Translations under genes and position numbers: made by a program
In this document: one piece after another, positions 11,501-23,107 of the stretch
Layout of the letters: every line of letters begins with the position of its first letter
How positions within the stretch are numbered: position 1 is the stretch's first letter
Assembly (NCBI RefSeq): GCF_963678635.1
Contig: NC_087067.1
Coordinates: 4,876,647 to 4,940,646, forward strand
DNA length: 64,000 nt
Source of the DNA: Symsagittifera roscoffensis
Taxonomy: Eukaryota; Xenacoelomorpha; Acoela; Convolutidae
Direction: 5' to 3'
Notes under the pieces: generated by a model
Told to the model about the DNA's origin: nothing
What the model saw: the letters and a program-made list of their open reading frames with translations, nothing else
Database searches by the model: none

Positions 11501-12295
11501 AAATTTGGTTCACCGTGAGGGTATTTGTTAGTCACCAAATATGGAGGGCGTTCTGTGGTTGTTGGGTTATTAAAAGGATTTTCTCTAATTTGTTCTGATG
11601 TAGGGGTTGAACCTAAGTAATCGGATGGAATATTTAAAATGTTTTGTTGTGAAGCAGTTGGAGGTGTATCTGGTAATGTGCTACGTGAAAGGTCTAAAAG
11701 ATTTGATGTTGGTGATTGAGGTATGTTGAATTGAACTCTGGGAATTTGAAAATTTCTATTACATCTTGGATGTATAATTTGTCTATTTTTTTCCAGTGTG
11801 TTCTGGTTTTGACTCATGTGTCTTACTCTGTTAAGATCTTGTTGTAGGTGTGGGTATATGTTATACGTTGGTTTGTATTGTGGTTCACTTAAAGGTGCTT
11901 GGCGGACAACTGGTTCTAATGGTTCAGATAATCGTGCGTGTCTTTCTTCAAAAGTATATGGATTTTCCTGAAAAGAAATGCGTGTAGATGATTGCGGATT
12001 TTGGGTACTTGTGGATGTTTTTGGATTTTCTTGGGACGTTGTTGGTGGGGACTGGTGTAGGGGTTGTTTATTAGCAATTTCGTAAAAATAGTTTGAGTGG
12101 AGTTTTTTATGATGAAAAATTATGTTTGTTCCAGTTTTCTTCAATGAAAAGAAACAAGAGAATAGTAGCTAGTGCGAAGGTGATGATTGCCTTTTTTCTA
12201 CATTTACATATTGTCAGAATGAGTGATGTTAAAAATGTGAGGAAAATTACAAATAGTAGAAAAACATCTGTACTACTAAATAGATTTCGAAACAT
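8593..12295 (-). pseudogene. Envelope-like glycoprotein gene, broken
   Basis: Open pieces on the minus strand span 3.7 kb (about 1,200 codons) directly after pol. The first (12295-12107) has two hydrophobic segments separated by a CKCRKK basic turn. The second (12144-11158, 328 codons) is Pro/Ser/Thr-rich. The third (about 11165-10149, several frames) is a mixed, cysteine-containing ectodomain (KNVHCSQ, LPCKNDQGYC). The fourth (9723-9382) contains LHQLCELERTQ, then a sequon NRS and further cysteines. The last (9117-8593) carries a hydrophobic stretch near AMFNFIGFIFSF and another at ILFAGFFSIF, suitable as membrane anchor and tail. Position after integrase, ectodomain cysteines and a C-terminal anchor fit a fusion glycoprotein that would let particles leave and enter cells. 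I do not name the viral source. At least six frame breaks and stops make this copy non-functional. Confidence 0.7.
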
Positions 12296-13155
12296 TTAAA
12301 TAGTTATTAAACTATCGTACCTGAGGAGGTTATCAAAGATTGTGGAAAGGGATATATATACTTCAAAGATTGAATAAAAAATTTAAAAAAGATTGCAAAA
12401 GTTTATGAAAAGGATGAATAGGGTTTCTATGATATCAGTTAAAAACATTATAAAAAATTTAAGAAGATATGAAAAGTTTGCAAAAATGTTTGAAAATACT
12501 AGTTTAAATTTAGTGACTGTTGTTGAGAGAAGCCTTTAAGAAATGATTTGGTTTGTCGAATCTTTTTCAATTTTTTGGGGCTAAAATTGAGTGCGGTTGG
12601 ATTATTTATTGATTTTTTGACAAGTGGGTTGGATTTTGTCTGGGGTTGTTGAGGGGTTATTTTGAGGTGTCGGGGAGATCTTCTTAGTTTTGTTTTTATT
12701 TATGGAATAATCGGGGGTATTCAAGAAAAATTTGTACTTTAGGCTAAATGATCATGTGCTTTTTGTTCTTTAGGCTAATTTAATAACTTTGTTTGAGGGG
12801 TTTGTGAGTGCTAAGTCGGAAAAATATTGTTGATCTTTTAATTGCTTGATAGGGGAGTGTTGTAATATTCAGATTATATTTGTTTTAATGTCATTTTGTA
12901 GCGGTTTGCTTATTTTTGACCTGGAGGTCTTGAAATTATAGTTATAGATAGGCTTAGAGGTGAATATTTATCGGCTAATTAGGTCGTTTTACCATAAATA
13001 AAGTGGTTATTTGGGATGATTTCTATTGGCTGATTTTGAACTAGATTTAATCGACTGTTTTTTAGCATGTTATTTTGAAAATGTGTATCGTCAAGATAAG
13101 TTAAAAAAGATGATGGAAAATGAGAATTAAGGTTATTTTTTAAATTCAATTTTCT
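12296..13155 (-). other. Pol-env interval
   Basis: About 860 bases without a usable frame. The plus strand at 12330-12500 repeats AAAAGATTGCAAAAGTTT-like words, and CTTTAGGCTAA occurs twice near 12740-12780. A splice acceptor for a subgenomic env message could lie here, but none is convincing. Confidence 0.4.
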
Positions 13156-14885
13156 TCAAGGTTTTAGACTGTGGAATGAAGGTTTTATAGTTTTTTCGTG
13201 GCTGACTTCTAAGTCGTGATGATTCTCTATGTTCAAATTTTTCTTTTTGATCTCGTGGTTGATATTTTCTGTCATTTTTCTATATTTTCTTTCTTTTTGA
13301 GCTGTTCGTGGTTTTTGTTTAGGGGATGTTTGGTTAACGGTTTCTTTTTGTTGATTTGTTTTTGAATTCGTTTGCTCATCAGTGTGGTGATTCAATTTAG
13401 TATTATATTCTTTCACAGATTTAAAAATTGTTCAAAACAATTTTTAAACCTGTGAATGAATATAATTTTGTTAACTCACAGAGTGCATATTCTTTTGGGT
13501 AATAGGGTAATAGGTTACTTCGGTGTTGAATAATTTCTTTTTTATTTGTGTCAATCAATTTGTATGTGACATCAGTGAGTTGTCCAATTATTTGGTATGG
13601 TCCTTTTCGGAGTGGTTGTAATTTTTTAGAAATTCCTTTTTGTGTTGTAAAATTGGGAAAGAAAACAAATTTTTAAATATGTTGCTGGTGTAAAGCGTGA
13701 ATTGATTTGGGTATTTATGTTTTGTCTTTGTAGCGTTTTTTTTTGTTTTTTTTTTGATAATATTCATTGTGTTTTTAATCTCCGGAAGCTAATTTTAAAA
13801 TTTGGGGCTGATGAAAGTGGTCTTCATCATGGGTATGTAATGGTGAGTTATAACAAAATGAATCTTTGTTAGGTTGACAACAACCTTGTGCATTTTTATG
13901 GGCGTTTGCTGTGAACATTATTGGTTTATGTGGTTTTTGGTTGAGAACCATTTCATATGGTGACATTCCTAGTGTTGTTGTAATTTGTGAATTATATGAT
14001 AAGGGAAATAACTTTACATCTGTTGACCATTCAGTGTATCGCGTATCATTTCCATTAATGATACATCTGAGATATTCTTGTAATGAACGGTTCATACCTT
14101 CGACTAATCCATTTGTCCAAGGTGCATGAGATGTACGTGGTTTGTGTTTAATATAAGTGGCATAATGTAATTATTTCGTTATTAATAAATTCAGTGCCAT
14201 TGTCTGTGACTAGGATTTCGGGTAATCCAATTTAGCTATCCATTGTTTGTAAAGTGTTGTATATGCGTAGCAAGCATTACAATAGGGTACTGGGTTGAGT
14301 GCTACATAATATGTAAATGCATCAATATTTACCATTATATATGAGTTTCCTTCTGAGGATGGTGAAATTGGTCCTTTCGTGTCAAATGGTATTCTGTGAT
14401 TAAAATAAAGACTTTGTCCTTTAAAATCTTATTTTTCTGCGATTTGTTTTTGATTTGGGTAGGGTTTATTTAATTGGCATATTATACAATCTTTGCATAA
14501 TACTTTGATCCAAATTGGTGCATTGGAGAAAAAATTTTTGGATAAAATTAGAGTATATCTTTTCTGATCCTGAATGACCTTTAGTGTGGAGTGTATGTGA
14601 AGTATTGAATGCTATTAACATCATACTTAAAGGTAGACATGGTTTTTTTAAGTTAGGTTTCTGATATTCTAAAATGTCTGTGTTTTCATTTATGGTGTTG
14701 TTATAAAATTTTCTGAAGTATCTAAGGAGTGTTTTGTTTCCTAAGATTGTGGTATCAGCTTTTGTTGGTTTAGTTTTATATTTGTTCCATGATTTGAGTT
14801 GTCTAATGACGGGATCAAGGTTTTGGTATTTCAGTAATAATTCGAGTGTGATTTTTTCTGTTGTTGGTAGAAAATTTTTGTCCAT
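13156..14885 (-). pseudogene. Integrase domain of pol, with basic C-terminal extension
   Basis: The N-terminal zinc-binding H2C2 module is visible as the SHTLHTKGHSGSEK segment (in the frame 14885-14466) followed by the CKDC pair near 14478-14495. The catalytic D,D-35-E triad can be placed: Asp in FDTKGP (14381-14383), Asp in TDNGTEF (14202-14204) and Glu in LVEGMNRS (14099-14101). A GPY module (RKGPYQII, about 13575-13610) follows, typical of Ty3-like integrases and linked to multimerisation and target choice. After it comes a Lys/Asn-rich tail (13416-13156). Frameshifts fall between the H2C2 and core regions, near 14225 and after the core. The enzyme would insert element DNA into the chromosome and create the 4-bp duplication seen at the ends. 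Confidence 0.85.
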
Positions 14886-15218
14886 TTCGATTTTTGATAG
14901 GGGTATTGTATCAAGTGGGTCATGAAGATTAAAAACTTGATTTATCGTGTATTTTGAATCATTTGGTAACGGTCCTGATAAATTTATTGTATCAGTCGTA
15001 TTTTCCTTTTCTAATAAAAGAAATGGGTCCTTGTTATGTGGTTGTTGTTTAATTTTTTCTTGTCGAGTATTGTTTTTGATCCAATGCGAATATGGTATCG
15101 GCTTGAATGTAGATGTGCTTAATAAATCATCTTCATAATGGTTGTTTTGACAACCTAAATAGATTGGAAAATGTTGTAGATGGTTAAATTGTGATTGTTC
15201 TATGTCAATTTTTACTGC
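14886..15218 (-). pseudogene. RNase H-integrase linker of pol
   Basis: Continuation of pol with scattered stops. It carries no catalytic motif, as expected for the tether between RNase H and integrase. Short open pieces are of the same A-rich codon use as the neighbours. Confidence 0.5.
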
Positions 15219-15710
15219 TTATTTACATTCTAGTCGTGGTGAAGTTTCATCTTTGGCGAGATAGAATTTTATATTTTGTGGTATTTCAACTGTTGTTTTT
15301 CTTTTTACTAAGTCAGTTGGTTTATTTCTATTAAGAGTATCAGGTAGTGCAAGGTTTTTTCCTGCTGTCCATACTACCTGTAAGATTGGAAATTTCGTTA
15401 AACTCAGTTGAAATCTATAAACTCTATGGTTTGGATTTGATTTTTGTGTAAAAAGAAATTTAATAGATTTGTGGTCTGTAAACAAAACTATTGGATGTTT
15501 TGATCCAAGTATCAAAAATTCATTTTCTCTTAGAGTGCGTATGATAGCTGTGCATTCTCTCATAAGGGTAGAGAGTCGTAATTCAGCTTGTGTAAAAAGG
15601 CGAGAGTTTGCTGATATAAGATTCATTTTATTTGTTCCATTATGGGGTTGTAATAATGCTGCTCAGATGCCAAAATTTGAAGCATCGCACATTGCATAAA
15701 ATGGTTGATC
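15219..15710 (-). pseudogene. RNase H domain of pol
   Basis: The frame 15626-15219 has the later part of a Ty3-type RNase H: LFTQAELRLSTLMRECTA (catalytic Glu), VLFTDHKSIKFLF (catalytic Asp) and the closing GKNLALPDTLNRN segment. The first catalytic Asp (CDASNFGI) lies upstream at 15684-15686, separated by a stop in GI*AALL. The domain removes RNA from the RNA-DNA hybrid during reverse transcription. The piece is otherwise well preserved. Confidence 0.85.
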
Positions 15711-16650
15711 TAGATCTGGGATTGTTCAGTGAGAAATTTGTTAAAATATGTTCAGTGAAAAGTTTTTGATTTCTTCAAATCGTTTTTGATATTCTGTTGT
15801 CCATTCAAAATTACTTTGTTGTCTAAGAGTGTTATACAATGGTCTTAATTACAATTGCAATTTATATGCGTATTTACTTAAGAAATTTAACATTCCAAGA
15901 AATTATTGGATTTTCTTTTTATTTGTTGGTGGTTGGAGTTTTTGAAACGGGTCAATTCGTGATTTCAGTGGAGTTATATTGTCTTTTTCTATGATATGTC
16001 CACGAAATTTTACGCGTGTTAAGAAAAAACGTGATTTATCCGGGGCTGCTTTCTTGTTTTCGTTCTGTAAAATTTGATGATATTTTTCTAGAACTATGAA
16101 CTTTTCGTTTTTTGTTTGTGATTGCTTAAAAACATCGTCTAAGTATGTGATTACTTTTTTTTAGTATGAGTGGTCGAAAAAAATTAACTCATGAAGGCTG
16201 AGAAAGCTGCTGGTCCAATGGATATGCGATAGAATAATCTGTTAAATTCGTATTGTTGATTTCCCATAACGAATTGTGTTAATCATTGTGATTGTTCATC
16301 TAGTGGCATTTGGTTATATGCACTATTCATGTCTGCGGTTGTGAAATATTTACCGTTTATTTTTGTTAAAATTACTTGGATTGGTTCTATAGGCCAATTA
16401 AATTTCGATTCATCAAATAGTGAATTGAGGTATCTAGCATCTAGAACTATTTTTAATGATTCTCCTTTGGCGAGGATAATAACAGGGTTTTTAAAGGTGT
16501 TTCCTTTGGGTTGTTGTTCTTTATTTACTGGAGATATAATTTCGTATTGTTCTAGCATGTCAAGTAGTCTATTGACTTTGTCATGTAAATGAATTGGTAC
16601 TTTACTTGCTCTTTGTTTTTTGAAAACTGCATCAGGTTTCAAGGGTAAAT
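15711..16650 (-). pseudogene. Reverse transcriptase domain of pol
   Basis: Fingers and palm start around the PLHLPLKPDAVFKKQRASK segment. The first catalytic Asp is in TTADMNSAYNQMPL (end of the frame 17488-16283), preceded by LKIVLDARYLN. The two palm aspartates are in YLDD at 16134-16145, after a frameshift near 16155-16280. Thumb/connection sequence continues to about 15711 with stops after KKIQ, KLQL and in the RNase H approach. All three active-site aspartates are still encoded, but the protein is broken by the frameshift and at least three stops. Confidence 0.88.
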
Positions 16651-18112
16651 GTAGTGGTGAATTTAATTTTCCAACGTCAAATTTAGATGTTGCATAAACT
16701 GTTGGATACCTTAAGAGTAAATCGGCTAATTTTTCAAATTCTTTCTGTGTTAATTGAGAGTGTTGAAAATTGAACATTGTCAAGAATTTTTGTTGTTGTT
16801 CTGTATAGTGTGATATTTTGAATGTTGGTTTAAAATAAGGTGTTTTTGTGAAATAGTCTGTGTTCCTTTTTTCATTGCTTATTATTTTATTTATTGATAG
16901 TTCTTCATAAAGGATTGTTGATTGACATATATCTGGTAATTGTAATATATTATTTACTCTGTATGCTACTTTTTTTGTGGGAGAAGTTGTTGCATTAGTT
17001 TCACAATTTTCTAAGAGTCCTAAGGGTAAGGTGATTTTGTATGGTGAATTATTATACACGTGTAGAGAAATAATATCGGAATTTGAGTTTTTCATGTATT
17101 TTATGGATGGTCTAATTGTGAATTTGTCTAATTTCAAAGTCTGACATATAAAAATGTTGTCTGTTTTGATTTTTCTTGTACTGGTGAACTTGTTTAATTG
17201 TAAATTCGTAAATATAACGTGAGAGTTATTTGAGATGTTTTTTGTTTCTTTATTATAGATGGGGTAAAATTTTGAAAAGAATGGTGGTTGTTTGTTCATT
17301 CTTTGGAAGAATGTTAAAGCGTTGTTCTGCATTTTTGTATATTTAGCTTTGATATTAATTTTACTATCTAATATATTAATAGTTGGTATATATTTTTTGA
17401 TGAATGGAAATCCAATAATATTGTGTTTTATATCTGTGATATGGAAAAATTGTTTAAATGGTTTATTGAGAAGTTTATTTTGTTCCATTGTTTTTTTATT
17501 AGGAACAAGGAAAAAATGAAATTTTTCATAATTTGTTAAGGTTGAGCCTTGTGCTGTTGCTAGTCTACTTGTTGTTTTTTACGGGTATTAATCTCGGGTG
17601 TAGGTTTTTGATTTCATTCCAAGTTAGAATATTTATGATATTTGATTCTGCTCCAGAGTCTAGTAAAAAATCTATTTCAAGGTCTGGCGGTTGAAAATCT
17701 TTGTTTTTTGGACTTTCTAAAAGAAAGGGGATTGTCCAATGTTTTTTTTTTGGTGGTTCTTTTGGTATATTCTGGTAAATGTGATTTGTACTAGATCATG
17801 ATGTTTGTTCTTTTTCAGATTTTGGTGATGTTGTTACTTTATTTACTATTTGTTCTATTCGTATGTTATTACTTCTAGGTCTAGTGTGATAATCTAAAAG
17901 TATTTCCAAGTGATTTTCGTAAATATGTGAATGAAAAGAATGTTCGTATGTAACAGTTTCATAATGATTTTCAACTTTTATCATGTTGACTAAAAGTGTG
18001 TTTTCTTTATCACCTTCAATGTCTGTTGATTCACAATTAATGTGATTTAATTGTAACTTAATAGTTTCTGTGTTATCAATACCAGGTGATCTGAATTTGT
18101 TTCGTCAGTTGT
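16651..18112 (-). pseudogene. Aspartic protease and N-terminal part of pol
   Basis: The pol frame is open from about 18112, overlapping the end of gag by some 60 bases in the -1 register. It runs through the 17984-17796 piece and, after a TGA, reaches FLLDSGAESNI, the single active-site Asp of a retroviral-type protease (DSGA at 17649-17660). The frame starting at 17488 holds the rest: a DIKHNIIGFPFIKKY segment that matches the conserved closing helix region, then a long linker with SPYKITLPLGLL and the approach to reverse transcriptase. The protease would cut Gag-Pol into its parts. Frame breaks lie between the active site and the closing segment. Confidence 0.82.
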
Positions 18113-21100
18113 TTGTACTTGGTTTATTTGTCTCTGATGTTTTGGTGTATTACTTCTATATTTGTTTTGAGAGTCTGGATAACGTGTGTTATTCCTATGA
18201 GGTGAATGAGAGTAGTTTCTTTGTCTATTGTTATAGTTTGAATTCCTGTGTTGTGAACTTTCTCAAGATCTATTTTGATAATTGTTATAATTAAATCTTT
18301 GGTGATTCGATCGATTGTTTGAATGATCTCGTGATCGATTGTTATATTGTTGATTGCGATTACTTGAATAACTTCTGTTCCTTTTGTTGGAACAATTTCT
18401 GTGTCTATTGTATGATGAGTTTCTTGATCTATCATTTGAATAGTGTCTATTCCTAGGATGTGAATGGGAACTGGTATCAAACGAATAATTTTGTCTGATT
18501 GTGTATGATCGTGAATAATTATTTCGATAATGGGTATTTCTGCTGTGTGATCGACTATATCTATTTTGTGAGGGATTTCGTGAATTTCTTTTATCTGGTG
18601 ATCTACCTGTGTAGTTAGAATCATAAGGTGATCGATTTCTTGAATGATTCGAGCTATTTGGGAGTGGTTTTCCAGAGCTATTGTTACTACGAATGTTTTT
18701 GTTAGTTAAATTTTGATCTTTTTTTCATATAATGATAGAGTGATTTATTTGGTTCTTTGTACTTCTGTGGTTTATTTTGATTGTCTTGCTGTTTTTGTCT
18801 GCATTCATCAATGCTGTGTCCGTATATTCGGCAATAGTTACACCATTTTCTAAATGATGGCTTACCTTTAAAATTTGGATTTTTCTCATATATAATCGAA
18901 ATTTTATTGATTTTTTCGGATAAATCTGTGTCTGAATTATGTATATTATTTATTTGTGTTGTAGTTGTTTGAATGTTATTAACGTACTGTAATTTGAGAT
19001 TTTCTGTTTCGTCTAGTTACATAGTGATTTCTGCTTGTTTTAGTTTATCTACTAATTTTCTGAAATCTAGATGTGGTTCTCCAATTGAGGAAGGATGTGA
19101 TGCTCTCTTTTTAATTGCTATTTTTCGTAATTGAGGTGTTAGATTCATCATTAGAAATTCTGTTAATTTTGTGTTTTTATAATCATGAGTGTTTAGTGAG
19201 TATGCTTTTCGGACTAGTGTTTCGATCCTTACTGCTAGTTGTTTGATCGTTTCCTTTGGTAGTCTACGAATTTCATTGCATAAAACTCTTTGATGCTGTT
19301 TGTTCCTCTCTGAATCAAACTTTTTTGAAAATTCTTGTGTGAATTTTTTCCAATCTGATTTTATTTCTATAGGTTAAACTTAAAACCATTTTTGAGCTGA
19401 GCCATCAAGTGTGATTTGTATTAACGCTGTGCGTCTATGTATCCAATTTTGGTGAAGTGGTGCATTTATGGGTTCAAGTCCTAGGTTTGAAATTAAATTT
19501 GCTGTGACTGCATTTAAATAATCTTCTACAGAATATTCAGGATCTGTGCCGGTGAACACCATCAATGAATTGTTTGATTGTATTGATGATCCACCCATGA
19601 GGTATGGATTCATAGTCATCTGTAGTGATTCTGCGGCATTTGGCATTTGTGAAAAATTTGTAGGTTGACTTTTTGTGATTTCGTATTGTTGTAAATAATA
19701 GGTTAGTGGGATTTCATTTTGCATTTGTGTTGGTTGATAATAATCTGTGCTAACTGGGTTTTGTATTTGTATTGGTTGATATGATTGTGTATAGGTTGCG
19801 TTTTGCGTTTGCAAAGGTTGGTGATTTTGTGTATTAGCTAGGTTCTGTGGGTAAAAATTTGTATTTTCGGATGCTTGATTTGGTGGAGGTGGTTTTACAC
19901 GGTATTCTAGTGTATATGGTGCAAAAATATCTGGTTGATAATAGTCATCATCATCTGATGATAAATAATCAGGTGTATACTAATGTGAATTCTGTTTACC
20001 TTTGTTTTGTTCATTATTTTTACTCTGTTGAGAAAATGGATAATTTTCAATTTGGTCTTGTGAAATTCGTAGGTAGTCATGAGAGTTCACTGAAATTGTT
20101 GTTGGTTGTCGAAATTTTTGTATTTGTGAAACTAAATGATTTTGGGTATTTGGGCGATAAGTTTTAGATGTTTGTGGTCTATTTACAGAGTTATAATTGT
20201 GTTCTGCAAAGTTATTTCTAGTGAATGTTTTTTGTTTTTGTATTGGTTTCATCATTGGTCTAAATGGTTGATAGCTCACATGTGGGTATCTTGGTTCAAT
20301 GGTGGGTTTAACCGTAGATTGTAATGTTACCTGTGGTAAGGTTGGATTTTTTGTTCTTGGAGTTGTAAGATTTGGATGTATTGGTGAAATACTTTGTTGT
20401 GTTGTTGTTACTACTGTTGTAACTACTTCTTCATTTGCGAAATGTGATGATGTTTGAATATCTTGTTGTGTGAGGTTCGTAGTTCCATTTAGATTTTCTT
20501 GTTGTATGACAATTGAATTTAAACTATCGGGTAGAAATTAATTATAGTTCAAAGGTGTTGCATCAGTTGTGAGTGGAAATATCTTAACTTAATCTTTGTT
20601 TATGGAAATTGTGACAATTGCTTGACTTGAAATATCTGTTGGTATGTTAATAAATAATGGATGAGACCATTCAGAGTCTCAAACATAATCTGATTCTTCT
20701 GCTAATACCGTATCATCTGTTGAATTTTGGAGTCTGAAATTCTTTCTTGCTTGTGAGATTAAATCAAGATTATGTGTGAAATAATCTATAAACCGTGCTA
20801 AGATTTTTTGTAAACCGTGTTTAACGTTTTCTGAAACGTCGATACTAGTTAAATTTTCCCGGATTGTATTTAAATATTCAGAAAATATTGCAGTTTCTTG
20901 TCTTACAGTTGTATGTTTTGATGTTTCAACTGGTGAAGTTCCTTGGGATTCTGGTTTTTCTAATATGGATAGATAGCTGTAAATTATTCGAAATACTTCA
21001 TTAGTAAATATTGAGTTTGCTCTTTGTGAATTTTGGTGTTGTATATTTTTTATGTATTCTGTGAATACTTTTGAGAATTCTATATCTACGTCGTCTGTTT

Positions 21101-21383
21101 GAAGTAGATACTACCTACCTTGAAATTTACTTGGGGTCTGTATTTCTACGGTGTAGTTTTCGTACTGTTGTGTTAGGTTACATATTCCTTTGAGATAGAG
21201 GTCGACAATTTGTCTTTTGATTTTTACTTCTGGAAATTCTGCTGTGCATGGACTAACTACTCTTTCAAATAAATTTGCTATTAAATTTTGACAAAATTTG
21301 GTTTGTCCTTTGTCATCAGTGAGGGAAGTAATTATAAATGGGAGGATGAAGTTTTCATCTTCACTTTCTTCATTTTGAATCAT
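18049..21383 (-). pseudogene. gag: gag gene (capsid, nucleocapsid), broken
   Basis: Starts at ATG 21383 (acidic N-terminus MIQNEESEDE) and runs about 1,100 codons with few stops. A Gln/Asn/Pro-rich central part (20279-19815) leads into the capsid segment MVFTGTDPEYSVEDYLNAV ... ITLDGSAQKWF (19560-19380), a form well known in Ty3-like Gag proteins. One stop follows KWF. Downstream is a single CCHC zinc knuckle (18801-18842) and then an Arg/Ser/Asn-rich tail of about 190 residues (18660-18070), broken once by TGA in QNRS*ESS. Gag would form the particle shell and bind RNA. Gag is long for the type, mainly from the low-complexity middle and the RS-like tail. It ends at TAA near 18049. Confidence 0.85.
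18801..18842 (-). other. CCHC zinc knuckle of Gag nucleocapsid
   Basis: Minus-strand translation reads CNYCRIYGHSIDEC, an exact C-X2-C-X4-H-X4-C knuckle. It is the RNA-binding motif of retroviral and Ty3-like nucleocapsids. The downstream tail is basic and Arg/Ser-rich. Confidence 0.95.
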
Positions 21384-23107
21384 TTTTGTGCTTTATTACT
21401 GTCAGTTTGTAACTTTTAATGCGTTTTATTGGTTGATTCCAATTGATAGTCGTAATGGTTTGTTTTGTATGTGTTTTTCACTCTGCGTTTTCCTTGTATT
21501 GATGAATGTAATGTGGTTTGTGAGTCAGAAAAATATAATGTATCATTAACTTGGTTATTTTAATTTATTTATTGAGTCTTTTAATCTATACAGTTCTTCT
21601 AAATGACTTGTTTCTGATTCGGAGAATGCGTTTCTTTGTTTTGAAAATATTTTTCGTGTAATCTGTCTTTGTTTGCTTAAAATTTTTTTTGTTTGATTGT
21701 TTGTCGTTTTGCTCTAATATATCTTGTTGACTGTCTGTGTGGAGATCATATTTCTCGTTGTTTATTTCACAGTTGTTTAATATGATTATTTGCTTATTTC
21801 CTAAATTGTCTAGTGACATAAGGTTTAGGTTGACGGATGCAAGATTTGGATTAGTGATTTTTAATGCTTAAACTGTTAGTTCTTACATTTTTTTCGGGTT
21901 AGCTTTTTCGGGTTAGCTCGGGTCTTGTGTTAAGGGTTGGAGAGAAAAGCATTTATCGATTCCGAAGAATGATTGTTACTTTCTCGTGGCTAGCCTAAGT
22001 TAAGGTGTTACCTTAATTAATCTTACTTAGAAGAGTGATTGTGTTCAAGGGTTGGAGAATAGTAAACCGAACCACCAGGTTCAGGTATAATTAGAACACA
22101 AGTAGTTCGTTAGATACTATTTTAAGCTTACTAAGTTTAAGTATTATCCTGGGTCAGGTAAGAGGGGGGATCAAGTGAAGGATGAATAACGGAAGTTCTT
22201 CACTGTTTATCCTAATTAGAATGGTTAGTGTGTTTTAAAAGTTTCTATTAGTCCTTGGCCTTGAGAAAGGGTTGGATAGTGAATCGACGTTTGAGGTCGT
22301 TAGACACTGTGGTGACTGTGTGGGGGAGAACAAAATTGTTCTATTTGATCCAAGGATAAGCCTTGATGATCAGGATATAAATTAATGAAATAAAATTTTG
22401 TTTAGATAAAAGTGAAATGGAGATCCAAGGAAAGCCTTGATGATCTGTTGATTTTAAAAGGTTTAATTAAGGTGAAAGTAAAAATAGGAATAGGCCTTTT
22501 TAAAATAATTTAAAGTTTATTTGATAGAAAGGTTTAGTTTTTGATGATGTTAGTGGTTTTATGATTTGCTTGTTATGTTTAGGTGATGAAGCTGAGATGA
22601 AGAAATGATTTGTATATTACTAACAATTTGTGTATTTACTACCCAAATTTTTTTGTATTTCATAAACATTTTTTGTAGATATTTTTTTCAAATTTACTGC
22701 AGACTAAAGGAAACGACTAGTGATGTTTTTATCAGTCGTTATTGTGCAATAATAAGGTTAGCGCCTGTAATTTGTGACGAAAATTTTTCTTCAATGATAC
22801 TATGTCTGTAAATGAAATCTAAGTTCATTGCTAACAAAACTCTAAATATAAAAGTTTGTGTTGGCTTTTGCCGTACGACCATGAAATTAATGGGTAAGTT
22901 CCGTTCTAGTCGTACATCATCTTTTGTCCGAGGTCTTCTTCCAATACCGGGAAGTTCTCGTAGTGTTCGGAATAATGGCTCTAATCTATTGAATCGTAGA
23001 GACATTTCTATTAAATTATTATCGTGTAAAATTTTTGTGAATGTTTGTCTAAGTCTTATCTATTTTTGTTTAGTTAACCGCTATTTTTTTCCTTAAGGTC
23101 TTGTTTG
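21384..23107 (-). promoter_or_regulatory. Long 5' leader between primer-binding site and gag
   Basis: 1.7 kb of mostly non-coding leader. The plus strand shows repeated modules: GGGTTGGA-type words at about 21937, 22039 and 22269, and a 20-odd-bp direct repeat around CCAAGG.TAAGCCTTGATGATC at about 22353 and 22435. A doubled TTTTTCGGGTTAGC lies near 21890-21915. Such modules are candidates for RNA packaging or translation-control structure, which is inference. One small frame lies next to the primer site and another (21819-21586) near gag. Confidence 0.5.
22739..23005 (-). CDS. Small leader reading frame of unknown meaning
   Basis: An 88-codon frame starts about 100 bases downstream of the primer-binding site. 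Its beginning is Arg/Leu-rich (MSLRFNRLEPLFRTLRELPG), with a RRPRTKDD segment. Base composition is less AT-biased than gag and pol, and it lacks their A/C skew. A plus-strand frame of similar length overlaps it (22812-23096), so chance openness cannot be excluded. Possibilities are an upstream frame, the first exon of a spliced accessory gene, or nothing. I do not recognise it. Confidence 0.25.
   Translation of the reverse strand: MSLRFNRLEPLFRTLRELPGIGRRPRTKDDVRLERNLPINFMVVRQKPTQTFIFRVLLAMNLDFIYRHSIIEEKFSSQITGANLIIAQ

Noticed and set aside
18124-18624. Long minus-strand frame of 166 codons rich in Ile, His and Thr
   Set aside because: It is the shifted register of the Arg/Ser-rich Gag tail that follows the zinc knuckle; the RS frame is the coding one.
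22812-23096. Plus-strand 94-codon frame in the leader of the LTR element
   Set aside because: Antisense to the element and overlaps the primer-side minus-strand frame; no motif.
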